Shown: positions 1 to 13,200 of the stretch, one piece after another
Numbering within the stretch: position 1 is the stretch's first letter
Layout: each line of letters starts with the position of its first letter
Assembly (NCBI RefSeq): GCF_023343835.1
Contig: NC_064434.1
Span: forward strand, 18,209,505 to 18,273,504
Reading direction: 5' to 3'
Length of the DNA stretch: 64,000 nt
DNA from: Lagopus muta
Taxonomy: Eukaryota > Chordata > Aves > Galliformes > Phasianidae
Notes under the pieces: model-generated
The model's input: the letters and a program-made list of their open reading frames with translations, nothing else
Databases searched by the model: none
Told to the model about the DNA's origin: nothing
Program-made: the position numbers and the translations under genes

Positions 1-335
1 AGCTGTCACCCATAGGCTTTGAACTATTCTTTAGGGACATTCTATTCTTCTCCTGATGTAGATAACAACACCTTCTCCTTTCCTTCCTCACCTGTCCCTT
101 CTGAACAGTGTGTAGTCATCAACAGCCACGCTTCAGTCATGGGATTCGTTCTACCAGGTTTCAATGATGGCAACTACATCGTGGTTTTCTAGCAGCATGG
201 TAGCTTCCAGATCCTTTTCTTTGTTCCCCAAGCTGTGTGCATTAGTGTAGAGGCACTGCAGCTGGGCAGCTGGTCTTGTCACCTCCTTGAAGGATAACTC
301 CTTAATTCCTTTTAGGTATTTCCCTTGATTTTCCC
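1..335 (-). mobile_element. CR1 LINE fragment, start of ORF2 endonuclease
   Basis: On the minus strand the translation reads LQCLYTNAHSLGNKEKDLEA, then ENHDVVAIIETW, a stop, and DYTLFRRDR.GRKGEGVVIYIRR. This is the N-terminal apurinic-type endonuclease of CR1 ORF2. Internal stops (after ETW, DRRDR and IECP) show it is dead. It runs off the left edge. The right border is uncertain; CR1-like coding may extend to about 430. This is a rare 5' part, since most CR1 copies keep only the 3' end. Confidence 0.8.
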
Positions 336-1254
336 CACTGTCTTCTGTTGACCCAGCAGCCACTGCGTCATCATCATAGGATTTCATATATGCTGCAGTG
401 TTGCCAGCACCTTTCAATGCACACATCTCCAAGATACTCTTGAAAAAAATGTAACTAAAGAAGTAACTTAAAAACATAATCAAAAAAGCAAATGCATTTT
501 TATGCATTACTCTTTGATGAGATAAATATCAAAATTTAATTTTTATACAAGTCAACATTTTAATGTTATGCTCTTTAGAGAAGTTAATTACTATTTCATT
601 ACACTTGTCTAGGTTTGACAAGTTTCAAAATACCCACATATCTTACAATAAAGCTCCTGCTTTGCTATTAACATCATGGGAATTTGCTTATAGGCTCTTT
701 GTCAGTCCCTGTAGTTTGAATCAGCAAAACCCACTCATTCATGTTTCTCATGAGCCTTTCCCCTCTTTTCCCCCTCCTCTTCAACTGTCTCAAACAAAAA
801 GCTGATCTATGTTTGCAGTTCTCTGTGAACTGTTTCACTGCTGGTGATTAAAAACAAAGGAAATCAAACTTTAGTAGGAATTTATAGAGTGATAATAAAT
901 CCCGTATATGCCATCCACTTGCTCTTCACATAACCTCTATTGGTTTTCTTTCTTTCTTTCTTTTTTTTTTTTTTTTTTGTTCTGAGATAAAAAGCATGAA
1001 CTCTGACAAATGCAACTACTTGAAAGAAGGAAAATCCCTACTGTGCCCCCCATGCTGTCTTTGTAACAGGAGATTAGAGGGTGGGAGTGCAGCTCACCAA
1101 AGCAACCTAAAGCTCGTGAAAGCTGGAGACCATAGATGACACAAAGCATTTTGTTGTTGTCAAATGTAACAATAAGCTAAGAAAAGGCCCAATGAAAAGG
1201 AGCGTGACAGAGCACAGTTACACAGACTGGTACAGGAGAGGGACTCTAACCCAT
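336..1254. other. Non-coding stretch
   Basis: AT-rich sequence with a TTTC/poly-T run at about 947-979. No gene or clear repeat family was recognised. Confidence 0.5.
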
Positions 1255-1436
1255 TATTATGGAACACTGGAAAAGATTGCCCAGAGAGCTTGTAGGATAT
1301 CTTTATCTGGAAATATTTGAGACACCTCCAGACGCCTACATGTGTGACCTGCTGAAGGGAATCATCTTTAGCAATGGGGCTGGTCTGAGTGATCTCTAGA
1401 GGTTCCTTCCAACCCCTGTGATTCTGTGATACAGAG
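1255..1436 (+). mobile_element. CR1 LINE 3'-end relic
   Basis: A degraded CR1 3' end: a 'ttgcccagagag' block at 1279, 'gatctctagaggttccttccaacccc' near 1391 and the tail 'gtgattctgtgat'. Divergent and 5'-truncated. Confidence 0.75.
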
Positions 1437-4400
1437 TGGTGGTAGTTATGATGTCGCACCTTTAAAGAAGAATAGAATTGTGAGAGAACTACACCATCCC
1501 CACTGACATCAAAGTTTGGTCCAAAGTTTGGCTCAATCACATGGCAAAGAAAAAATGTTTGCGGTCAGTTTTGTGCAAATGAATATTTGTGAGAAAATGT
1601 GAACTACATTCACAGTTCCGGTCTCTTCTTTGGTAATTGCACAGACAACCAAAATTGACCCTACCTCACCACCTGAGGGCTTTTCTGTTCAAAGAGAGTT
1701 ATAGCATTCACATTTGGAGAAGGATTTGTACTTGGAAGAGAGCAGAGGGAGAATATATGCCTGCTGTGTTTGTGTTCAGGGAACCCCCAGCTGGCATTGC
1801 TGTTGGGACTAGTGCCAGGGCAGAAGGCTGAGATTTGCAAATGGAGGCATAAAAAGGAAAAACAAACTTTGTATTACCTGCTGATTATGTGCAATGCTTG
1901 ATAAAGCATTTAGCAAATTGTCTTTTGTATGCATAATTCTCATCAGAACTGTTATAATAAGCAACAGAGACACTGCTAGTGAAAGTCATCAGCCCTTGCA
2001 GTCAGGATTTTGATAGCAGGCTAAACTACCGAACACTTCATCAGAGAATGTATCTAAAGTGAAAGGGTAAGCATACAGTCTTTGTTTCAGTCCAAAAAAA
2101 CAGGCATCAGGGAAAAGGAAATATAAACCTTGTACCGTGGTTGACAGACTTGATTGCCCACAAAGGGACTTGTGATGTCCCATAGGATAGAGCCGCATTT
2201 TTTCCAGGAATATTCCTTTCCTTCCCTCCTTGTCTCATGCATAGCATATTTTTTCTATTCTGAAAGGTATCAGGTAGAGGTCTTACAGACAGCAAAACTA
2301 TGATTTTTTAAAAACTTCTCTTTATTTTTTTTTTTAAAAATTTGAAATAAAAAATGATTTTTGGCTTGTGCGTATTCATTCATCAGCTTCAAAACACTGT
2401 TCACTGTGTTCTCATTTCCTCTTGAAATAGCTGAATTCACCGATCAATTGATAGCCATAATTAATTGCTATCATCTTTGCAATAGTGTGAGAGGGAGTTG
2501 ATGCTGCTTGCCAATAGGCTTCATTGGAGCTATTTTGGAAGGAGTGAAGTAAAGTGTCAGAACGCTGATACAGAGCATCACAGATAGCTGATGGGCAGAA
2601 CTGTTCCAATACACACTATTTTGGATCATTTCAGCATAAAATTAGCTCTGGTTTTCACTGTTATGTGCTGTCACTAGAGGTACTGATGCTCAGAAATGAG
2701 GATCCGTGTTTGGGAGAATGTGCTTTATTGGGTGCTGACTGACACTTTGGGACTTTCATTTGCCTAGGGTAAGGCTTCTCGTGATTTCCCTGCAACTATG
2801 TTCCAAAACCCTCTGCTCTCCTAGTTCCCCAGTCTGGTGTTCCCCTCACACATCCTGTTTCCATACTTGCTCAGTCAGCCCATGTCGTTTTCTCAGAGAC
2901 TTTTACCAGTGTATTTTCTTCCCATTCCAGCTTTCAGCTCCAGTCTCCTCAGCCACAGCCTCTCTTAAAACACCTCTCACAATATTTTGGCCTGGTCAAC
3001 CCTCCCTTGTGTCCAAAAAGAGTTCTCCAACCCTCTACTAAATTGGTCCTCTCCATTTCCACATTTCCTTTCTGGGCCCAGTAGTCCCTTGCAAATGTCT
3101 CCTCACACACAAACTGTATTCCTATGCTTTCTTTTGGCCTTTCTTGTCTTATTTTCCCTGTCAGTCTTTTCCCAAAGTCTTCATGCTTTCTCAGCTGCTT
3201 CTTACACTTCCTTTGAATCCACTTCAGACGATTTCTGACTGTCCCAAACGCTTCTTTTTTCTTGTCTCTCCAACACTAGCTTCTCCTCCTGCCTCATTTC
3301 CTCCACTTGGCTCCTGATCATGAGCCCCTGCAGCACTGCTGCTCCAGGAACCAGAGTTACCCATGACTAAGCCTTGGTTCTGCAGCTCACGCAAAGTACT
3401 GTTTAGAAGACTTCCTCGTGTGTATTCCCATTTTGGTTGCCAGCAGAGCAGTGTCTGAAAGCCGCAGCTGGAGTAGAAACAGAGGGGTGGTGCTGGGGAG
3501 CTTAGCAGATTTGGACTGGCTTCAAACTTCCTTCAATGAAGCATAGGGAGGCAATTAATGGAGAAGCCTGGCACCGTGCCCATCTGCACAGTCTGCCTGT
3601 GCTGTACAGCTGGCCTTATTCATTTGAACATTTTCTTCGGTTCAATTCACCACATGGCTTTACTTCACTAGGATTAGTTCTTCAGTTGCTGTAAACCTAC
3701 GCAGCCTTATTGAAAGTAATGTAGAGATGATGGTTTACAGCAAAGAAGGATATGGCCTTTATTTTTCTCCCCTTGCAGATGAGTGAAACTTAAAATTGAA
3801 ACAGAATTTCACTTTGTGTCAAATCAAAACCCCAACTTAGACATAATTTCAGTATAAAACCTCAAAGTGGTCTGAATGAATATGAAAAGGCTTGTGAAGT
3901 TTAGGGAATCTTTAAATGGGTTTGATTTCTGTTCTGTGCATGCTATTATCTCACGTAGTTCCCTGTGTCAGGTTTTACTGCATCAATTTTGCATTAATTT
4001 AATTAATCTCCAGCTGGAAGAAAAGACATAAAAGTATACGTGGTATATTTAGAGTTTGGTATTCTTTCAATTTTATTCCTGTATTTTTAGCAACAATCTG
4101 AAATTCTCAGTTTCATAGGCTTCCTAGTCATTAAAGGATATGTTTCCAATGGGAAGTTATGTTAGAACTGAGAAAGGGATCTAGGGATCTTGAAGTTAGG
4201 CAGTGCAGCAACTCTATTTTAAGCATTTTTCCTTGGTATGCAATCTTAAATCAAAAGTTACAGTCCTCGGGGCATGGGAAGTGTTAAAAAATGAATTGGC
4301 ACTCCAAAATGCCCCTATGCTGACAGGAGAAGATCAAGCAACAGGAATGGCCAAAGATGAGTTATGGTGAACATTTTTTGGCTCCTTCAAGCTTAAGAAC

Positions 4401-7400
4401 AGAGTCAAGCCTCCAGGCAGACATACTGACTAATTAAAATATGTTTTAGAGTTACTTTAATTTTCTAAGAATAATTAAGTCCACTTTCTAGTTCATGTTA
4501 TGAACTGGATTCCCAATGGTGCTCAAGCTCTGATGTCAAAAACTGTAGCTGGTTCTGTGTCACCTCCAGGCATTAATATGTTCAGAAATTTGTGCCAGAA
4601 AAAATCAGCTTGTGTGATTTTAAATTCCTTGCTTCTAGATTGGTATCAAAATATTATGCCTTTAAAAAATGATTATGGAAAAGGATATTAAGGGTGGAAC
4701 AAAGTACCTATCTTCTGCATAAGTATCTTTCATTTAAATTATTATATTTAAGTTTACTTACTGCTTCAGTTAAAGGAGAAATAAACACATCAAATTAATT
4801 TCTTGTTGAAGAGTAGCTCAAATGTGAGACTGAAATTGAATGGGAAGTATTGCCGTTGCTTCAAACTTGTGGTTTTCCAGAGGGCGAAAACCACGCTAGA
4901 GGTGAACAAAAGCAGGGCAGCCTGGACCAGGATCTCAGCCCTTAGAAATTGCAGTGGAAGGGGAGCTCTAATTCCTTTGCTGTGAAATCCAAATTTACAC
5001 ACAGGGAGTAAAATAGGGAACCATACTGCGTAATAATTGTCCTGCATAACAGCAAATAATTCTTGGTGTGAGGAGAAATAGGACAGTTTAGTGATGGTTG
5101 GATGTCAATATTCAGAACTTTTAGAAATCATACCTCACTAGATGCTCAATTAAGCATGGGTTCTCTCAGCAGCACAATCTGCATTCCTGTTGTGGAGCAA
5201 TACAGAAAGAAAACAGAGTATCTATTCTCACCACTTTTAGCCAAAAAAAGGACCATGGAAATCCTCAGCCAGCTTACAGAAATCCTGGAGCTGAGATTTC
5301 TATGGCAGTCATCTTCGTGCTAAAAAAGCAAAACACTCAACTTATGTACACAGCAGGCAGTGAGAGAAACCCTCTTTCATAGACAATCAAAAAATAAAAA
5401 TGATTTATTAAAATCTCACAAGATTCACAGATTCAAATTCTAAAGGAAGCAGAGCATCATTGCAACCCATGATCTTCCAAAAAAAATCAACTGCTAAGGA
5501 TTCTGTGATAAAACATCCTGTTTGCAAATAATGTCTGTACCTATTTGTAGACCAAGGCAGAACCAGTAGTTTTGACTGGAGTCTCCTTTTAGCTACCTGC
5601 AGTTATATTTTTGGTTGGCTGCATTTATTGTTTCTATTCTACATTTGCAAGCTGTTATCCGAAGCAGTGGTATTCAGAGCAGATCACTCCTCACAGTAGA
5701 TAATTTTGTCCCAGAAAAGACTAATGTGATCAGTGTATTTCATAGTTTGGAGTAGAAACAATTCTTCTCAACCGAGTTTGAATATATTTCTCTCACATGA
5801 TTGCAGACACACCAGTAACATTCCCAGACCACCAAGCTTCCCAAAGAAACCATTGAGTGCCAAAGTCTGCTTCCATTTATGTGAATGTTAAATTCTGCTA
5901 TTATACATGCCAGTGGCCAAAGAACCAAGTTGTAAATGAGGAATTAAGAACATCATTTCCCCAGTGTGAATTATGTATGCATTTTTGAGGGTAGATTTTA
6001 GCTGTTTTACTATTGTTTTCCAAAAGTTTATTTCCCACGCAGTTTCACTTAGTTACTGTATATTAAGATTGTTTTGGGCTTACACCAAAGAATTTACTGT
6101 ACATAGACTAATCCTATTCAGACAAATATTTACACTGAAGAGAATTCTTAATCTCATATATTCTCTCACTATAGATATTATCCTGATTAAAGGAGCAGAG
6201 TTCTGTTGTCATAGAACAATAAATTATTTTAATGACTTTTTAGTAGCTTTAGTGTTCTTACATGTATATCAAGAAAAGTTGCTACCTGAAGCTGATAATC
6301 TTTGCATCTATGAAACACCTTTCCCTTAGAAATGTCGCACTGGTATTGGTAACAATGTTTTGAGATTTATGTCTTCAGACAGCACTTCTCATGATTTATA
6401 CTGCACAATACTTGAATGCTGAACCTCCCTGTAAAAAGCCCATTACCACATTGCTAGATAAACACTGAGCAACCACAAAGATGACCTTTTATATTACTCG
6501 TGTACTGATGGTTCCAAATAGCAGTGTTTCAGCTACTCTGATACAGGTTATTTTGGATGGATAGAAATATTGGCCATGCCACGGTGTTCACAATTATTCC
6601 TCTCTCCTTCCAAAACAAATGGGACAGACTTACTGTCTAAATAACTACAATAACATTTGAATTCTCTACTCAGTTTCTCTTTGTGTCTGGGAGTGGTTTC
6701 AACTCATGGACTTGCTTTCTTGTGCTCTATGAACACTACAACATCTGGTGTTCTTTCAAAATGAACACATAATAGAAGATACCACTCTGAAACCTTTTAT
6801 TTCAATGTTGTTCTATCTAAGTATCTAGTAATTTTGAATCTTCAGTAATGAACAATGATTTTTAATCAATTACGTAAAAGCGAGCTTTTTTCTACTATGT
6901 AGTTTAGCTGGTCCTCTCTGCCATGCAGCTATGCACACTGGTTATCAGCTCCCCAGAACCCCTGTGTGAGCTGCTGAGAATGCTTAGAAGTGTATGTGAG
7001 TACTCTGTGTAGCTGAGATCCTACAACACTAACTATGCAAAACGGCTGACCAATTTCCTGTGTCCTTAAGAGAAAATTATTGTCTAGGAAATTCTAGGTA
7101 AAGTCAGCTACAGAAAGACAGAAGTCCTAAATATTGAAGAAGGTGGTGTCATTTAACTTTCTAGTTAGGTGAACATGAAATTAAATTGTACCTCTGGAGT
7201 TACATGAAATGGCATGATGTTTTTTGTTCTTGAAAGTACAACTGCTTCAGTTTGTTGCAAAACAAGAATTCAATAAGATATAGTAATATCACCACCTTGT
7301 GGGGAATGAATGTGCATGTAAAAGCATTCTCATTTCTGTGAATATCCCTGGAGCCCCTATGTACTCAACAGGGAGAGCCAAAAACAATACTTAGTTGATA

Positions 7401-8206
7401 TTGCTGAAATTAGAAGTGAAAAAATATTTTAAGAGAAAGGAATTTTATTACATATTTTATTATAAGGTACTGCAATAGATGGATTTATCCTCTGATTTTT
7501 TGCTTAACTGTATAAACTCTGTACACTTCATAGAACATTATGATTTAAAGCTAAGATTTATAAAGGCATTTAAAATATAGAAACGTTTTAATGCATCTAT
7601 AAAGTTTTATAAAATAATGCATTAAAATGTTCCATAAAAATAAGTGTAACTGTTAAATGTATTCAATAGCCACATCGTACAGTGTTTCCAATTCTGCTTT
7701 CTTCAAAGTCCATTTTCACAGAAAACATCTCAATCAGGTTTTTTGAGAAGCTAGATATCTGTCAGAAGCAAAAATGTACTCAGTCTGTAGTCAACCAGCT
7801 TAGGAACAAGACCACCATCACTCTTCCTCTTTAGACCCCCATTTATGTTTTTATTTATTTTCTGTAATAACTCCTAAACTCTAGGAGACATAAGACAGGC
7901 TTTGTACAGACAACGGTTTCATTCACCACAGGTCTAACTATCTACACTGCAATGAACGACATATCCTATGGAAAATTAGTATATGCATATGTTATTAAAG
8001 ATCGTAGTACAAAAACTATACTCAAGGTTTAGAAACGGAATCGGAAACTTAGCTCCAGGATTTACTTATACCTTTAGATTATTTTCAACATTTTTAACAA
8101 CCAGTTTTACAGAGAAAGGTGAAAATAGATTTTCTTATTTGTTACCATAACACCAGTGAGGGAAACTTTGAAACACATTCTGAAGCATCTATCTGTGAAG
8201 CTGCTT
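1437..8206. other. Long non-coding stretch
   Basis: No coding exon or known repeat was recognised. Notable content is a pyrimidine-rich segment at 2760-3320, which explains the long open plus-strand frames there, a moderately GC-rich piece at 3300-3620, and an AT-rich inverted repeat at 7582-7631. The rest looks like ordinary intergenic sequence. Confidence 0.5.
7582..7631. repeat. AT-rich inverted repeat (hairpin)
   Basis: The arm aacgttttaatgcat (7582-7596) pairs with atgcattaaaatgtt (7617-7631), 15 bases with one mismatch, around a 20-base loop. Confidence 0.5.
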
Positions 8207-8262
8207 TCATAGAATCACAGAATCATTTGAGTTGGAAGGGACCTCAAAGGATCATCTAGTCA
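8207..8262 (-). mobile_element. CR1 LINE 3'-tail fragment
   Basis: Reads 'catagaatcacagaatcat' then 'gagttggaagggacct' and 'gatcatctagt', the reverse complement of a CR1 3' end. It is cut short where a plus-strand CR1 begins. Confidence 0.8.
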
Positions 8263-8263
8263 A

Positions 8264-8458
8264 TCTTTGAAAGAGTGGTCAAGCGCTGAAAAAGTTGCCC
8301 AGGGTTTTGATTGAGACACTGTCCCCAGAGGTATTCAAGAAATGAGTAGATGTGGTACTAGGGGACATGATTTAATGTACAACATTCGCGGTAGATGAAC
8401 AGTTGGGCTGGAAAATCTTAGAGGTCTTTTCCAGTCTTAACAATTCCATGATTTTTTG
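8264..8458 (+). mobile_element. CR1 LINE 3' end, divergent subfamily
   Basis: Matches the CR1 type with 'agagtggtcaagcgctg', 'gttgcccaggg', 'ggtagatgaacagttgggctgg' and 'cttttccagtcttaacaattccatgat'. It abuts the opposite-strand fragment on its left. Confidence 0.75.
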
Positions 8459-8587
8459 ACTCCTTCTCATAACCTGCTTTTAGATACTGAAATTTTGTTT
8501 TACTGCCAGAAACAATTTTTGCTCTTGTTCTAGCACTCACATAGCACAGAATGAGTCTGTGTAGAGAAGAGTAATGTTGTTACTTGT

Positions 8588-8680
8588 GCAACCTGGTGAA
8601 GGGAACGTGCTTTGGCAGGGGGGTTGAACTCGATGATCTCTGGAGGTCACTTATGACCCCTACAATTCTGCGATTCTGTT
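8588..8680 (+). mobile_element. CR1 LINE 3'-end relic
   Basis: Reads 'gcaacctggtgaaggg', then 'ggcaggggggttgaactcga' and a tail 'acaattctgcgattctg'. Short and 5'-truncated. Confidence 0.75.
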
Positions 8681-9064
8681 GGATGAAATACAAAACGCAG
8701 AAAATGCTTCAGCAGAATTATGTTATTTATGATTTTTAAGAAGACATGGTTTTAACTTCACATAGTTTGAGGATGTTTGCGCCACAATTTCTAGTGCTGT
8801 GCAGCTGAAAGAGTAATAGAAAAGTTAGAGCTGATTCTCTTTGTTTTTTTTCCATTGAATCTGGACCTGTTGCAGCACAAACTGCAAACAGAACACAGAA
8901 GTAAGCTAAAGTAAGCCTAAATCTAGGAAGAGGATAATTTACTGAGAATTTTTCAGTTTTCCTACTCCTTTATTCGTTGTTCACAATTAAATACACAAGC
9001 ATCCTCTAATTCTTGGTCCTATGTGTATATATATAATTTCTCAAGACAGTTCCCAGATTCCCTT

Positions 9065-9113
9065 TAAATAAATAAATAAACAAACAAAAAAACCAAATAA
9101 ATAAATAAATAAA
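9065..9113 (+). repeat. AAAT-type microsatellite
   Basis: Imperfect (AAAT)n with AAAC interruptions, directly next to the solo LTR. The LTR may have inserted into this tract. Confidence 0.85.
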
Positions 9114-9681
9114 TGTCATGGTTTTATGGTTATTGGTTTTCGGTATTCCACATCATAACATCATGTAGTGCACTGGGAGTTAAGGTGTTTATGCTTAAGT
9201 TCTGGGTACCTGTCCAAAAGAGAAGAATTACATTCCCCAGGGGGCTTTGTGGTCAGCGAGGAGATAGAACTCCTGCCAAGGTCACCTGATGTGCTCTTCT
9301 CCGTCCACGCTCTCCTCCTGTCTCCCTGCTGCTCAACTGGACTGCACATGTCACCTCAATGTTATGGTGAGGCCTATCCACCTTTCAGACATTCTCTCTC
9401 TCTCATTATATTTGATTTATTAGCTTCAATTCTGATTATATTATATTATGGTGTGTTATCTTGCATTCCGATACCATATTTAGTAAATTAGTTTGTTTCT
9501 CCTCAGATCGTTGCTGCTGTTTTTAATTATTTTGGGGTCCCCTGTTTCCCTTTTCCAGAGACGCAGATTTTGCAAAATCCCTCCGCCCTGCTGGTCACAG
9601 AACTGGGCTGAACCCTGAACCAGCCTGTAAACTGCTGGCATTCTTAAAGAGAATGCGGGCATTGATCCCTCTACCATGACA
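9114..9681. mobile_element. Complete solo LTR of an endogenous retrovirus
   Basis: 568 bases bounded by TGTCATGG and its exact inverse CCATGACA, flanked by the 5-base duplication ATAAA (9109-9113 and 9682-9686). TG...CA ends with terminal inverse repeats and a 5-base target duplication define an ERV LTR; five bases fits ERVL-type or related groups. The sequence resembles an avian LTR I recall, but I cannot name the family. No internal gag, pol or env is present, so it is a solo LTR left by recombination. Orientation is not settled. The flanking AAAT tract makes the exact target duplication slightly ambiguous. Confidence 0.85.
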
Positions 9682-9929
9682 ATAAATATTAGAGACCTTC
9701 TGAGAGTCTGAATGCATTTATCATTACTTTTGGGGGGGCTTTTTTTGGTAATCTAATAGTTTCTTTTAATCTAAATTTCAGATATGGTGTTTCTTCTAAA
9801 ATCCTACGAGCCTGACAACTGCAGCAGCTTCATTATCAAGAAGAGCAGTTTGGAAAATCTAACCTCCAGAACATATTTGTGATTAGTATCTACATTTTGC
9901 GTTGCCAGGTCTCCCAGGTATGCATGTAT

Positions 9930-10208
9930 AAGGGCATGTAGTAACAGGAGAAGGGGAAGTGGTTTTAAACTGAAAGAAGGTAGGTTTAGACTAAGTATTA
10001 GGAAGAAATTATTGTGAGGGTGGTGAGACACTGGAACAGGTTGCCCAGAGAGGTTGTGGATGCTCCCTCCCTGGAAGCATTCAAGGCCTGGCTGGATAGG
10101 GCTTTGAGCAACCTGGTCTAGAGGGAGGTGTCCATGCCTAAAGCTGTGGGTTGGAACTAGATGATCTTAAAGGTCCCTTCCAACCCAAACCAATCTATGA
10201 TTCTATGA
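9930..10208 (+). mobile_element. CR1 LINE 3' end
   Basis: A 5'-truncated CR1 of 280 bases: 'ggttttaaactgaaagaagg', 'cactggaacaggttgcccag', 'ggcctggctggatagggctt', 'ggaactagatgatcttaaag' and the tail 'ctatgattctatga'. The remnant of ORF2's C-terminus is frame-broken. Confidence 0.92.
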
Positions 10209-13200
10209 AACTGCTACGTATCTCACCCATGTCATGATTCAGAACTGAGACAAAGAGCTGACTAACTCAGCTAGTAACTCAGGGGTAAGGCAGTATCTCT
10301 TAGGTGTGATCTTTGCAGACAGTAAACAGTGTTCAGCATACAGCAGGGCAGCCACAGATGATATCATATGAGAAAGGGGAATGGCAGAGTAACACAAGCC
10401 CCTGTGTGTACACCCATGTGTGTACATGTGTATTCAGGTAGGATTACAAGGTTTTTTGGAATTAACTATAAATGAGCACCCAAAAATTTCTAGGTGTTAA
10501 TTGGCAGTACATATGTGTCCAGTGTTGTAGTTTATCTGTTTTATTGCTGACATTGATTATGAATGCATTGTTCACTGACAGTTGATAATTTTTTGTATCA
10601 TTTACAAATCAATTAGCTGCTTTGAACCTAATTTGATTCAGATCACATGAACTGAGCAGTGCTCCTTGCACTGCTCTACTAATGCATGTCTTTCATGTAC
10701 TGTAGCCAGAGACCAAGAAAGAGACTCAGCTTCTATTTCAGGATCAGGCTTTCCTTCACAGAGATGCTGCTGTGGATGTCAGATAACCTCAACAGCAAAC
10801 TTTCACAAAAATTGGACACCCTTACACCTATATGGAGTTTTAATTTAAGTGAATCACTTTTTTTTTTTTTTCAGAAGAAATCTGGTCAAAGCATTCATAA
10901 CTTGCTTGATATTTTGTTTAGTTGAGACACCAACTTTTAATGGCAGTCCTTTTAAAAAGTAAATGAAATTCATTGTTCTGTAGGCCGCTTGTAAGAGCAA
11001 AAACTCAGGCAATAGCTTAGATCTACACTGAGCTGATAATCAGCTTGTTGTGTTGAAGTATTTATTGTGTTGAAGACTGTTTTCATGTGTGGCATCTCTG
11101 AAATCTCTTCAGGTATTTGTTCTCATTGCAGACCTCATGTTTATTTCACAAGCTTATTTTCCCCTATTTGTTACAGAACTGGAATCAGAAATACAAAATG
11201 TGGATATCAGGTGATCTAAAAGACTTAGAGCAGCATCGAGAGGCTGTGATCTGAGGTTTTTATCAACACTTTGGACTTATCAGGAATTAGACAGAAATTA
11301 CACCTCTGTAGAGAGAAAATACTATGACAAAAAGCAATAAAATGTCACCTTCTTGAAACACCTTGTGATAATTAAGTGCTAAACATGCCTGAGTTTTCAT
11401 ATTCATTCTTTACAGAACTTGTTCAAATATATCAATTTCAGGCCTAATCCCAGGAAGATTTTACTAACAGCACCATAAATTAACTGAAAGATCTCATTTC
11501 CTTAATAAATCCATCAAATTTTCTAACAGCCATTGAATAAAATTGGTGGGATAACCTTGACAACTTGTCTGACAGTTGCCTTCCAAACACTGCAGCACTG
11601 CCTTGCTCTACTGTATGAAGTTCAGTTATTTTAGCTCCCAAGGAAATGAATGTCTTACAAAGGATAGGCCAATGACAGCAGTGATCCATTGAATTTTTTT
11701 AAAATAATTATTCTGGATCAAAATTTGAAAATTTCCTCACCCATGAAAACCATATTATCTCTCCTGGCACATTCCAGCAGGGGAAGAAGTCTCATGTCTT
11801 TTCCCTGCAGTCAGTGCTGAGCTCCCTCTCACTTGCCTTTCTCCTCTCCTAAGTTTTCACTCCTGAACTTTTGGCTCCACACCAGCCAAAGGAGTGCAGA
11901 CAACCCAGAAGCCAGCTATTAGGGCATTTCCTTGTAAGAAAGGATTGAATCCTTGAGAAAGAAAAGAGTTGCAGTCCTTATCTGACACTTTGCTTTAAGG
12001 AAGCTAGCTGTTTGTGTTGCAAGGGTATGTAGGCATTTTCACTTACGTCAGTAACAGAAATAAGATACTAAGATATCTTAGGTTAATTTTCCTTTATAGA
12101 AGACTTAAAAGCTGTCTGCAGAAAGAATTTAAGCACATCAAATAAAAAAAGTAGATTGTGTTTTCCCATTCATGCTGTTTGCCAATAATCAGATCCCTTT
12201 GCAGCTAAATCAGTGCCTCAGTTATTTACCCTGGTTGTGGGGTACGCATTCTACCTTCTTATTGTGAGTACAGTTCATTAGCTTCTCTCTTATCTGAAAA
12301 TGAAAACAGAGCATAGGCAGTCTGGTAATTTGCTGATGTGAATTAAATCTTCAGAGTTGCTCTCTTGAATCGACAGGTTACAGCTTTCCAAAATCTATTC
12401 TTTTGTCCCAGATCACTGGAGTGTATGTTAGCGCAACTGCCTCCTGGAAATTTGCAAGCAAAGTCTTCCGGTGATGCTTTCACACAATCACTTCCCACAA
12501 AGACCCTGTTAAGGTATTAAGACCCTATAGCTGACAGCAACAAGTCCAAAGTTCTGCTTAAATTTCCTGCTGAGCAGTATCCGTGAGATCCGTGAGCATG
12601 CAATGTACAGCACTTCAAAGAGCTCACCTTGTCCAGGAAGCATCAGACAAGCTCTGTATGTCCTGTATAATTTCTTTCAGTATGCTATAACTCCAGCATG
12701 TTCAGACATAAGGACATAATGTGTTTAGTAGGTCAGGATCAGGTCTGTGAGTTGTTTCGATGCTGCAGTGGTGGTCTAAGGTTTTGCAGTGTGCATACCT
12801 GATCTACAGATTTTAAGGCTAGAGGTCGTACTATGCTGACAGATGTCTAGAAATCCTGAGCAAGTCAGCTGAGGAGATTTCCCAGTGTGATAAAAAACTC
12901 TCCTTGCAAATCTCAAGCTTACTGTTTCCTATGTTTTTAAAGTTCTCGTGCAAAAATTTGATACAAAGGAATTAAAGGATTGTAACCTAATTAAAGTAAT
13001 TCAACATTTTTATAGCTATCAGAGGATCCAAATTAAACAAAGTTATCACTGTATTATTACAGATTTCATTTATGAAGAATTTAATATTTAAATTACTAGA
13101 AGTCAGGTGATATAATACTTCATATTACTTGAGTTTACATTGCTAAACTTTTTATCCAAGTCTACATTAAGGTAATCACCGTTAAAAGATTAGCATAAAT

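Noticed and set aside
2760-3238. Overlapping Ser/Pro/Phe-rich frames suggestive of a secreted protein
   Set aside because: Explained by pyrimidine-rich DNA; no exon signals or family motif.
9168-9491. 107-codon frame with a hydrophobic end
   Set aside because: Falls inside the solo LTR; no viral protein similarity seen.
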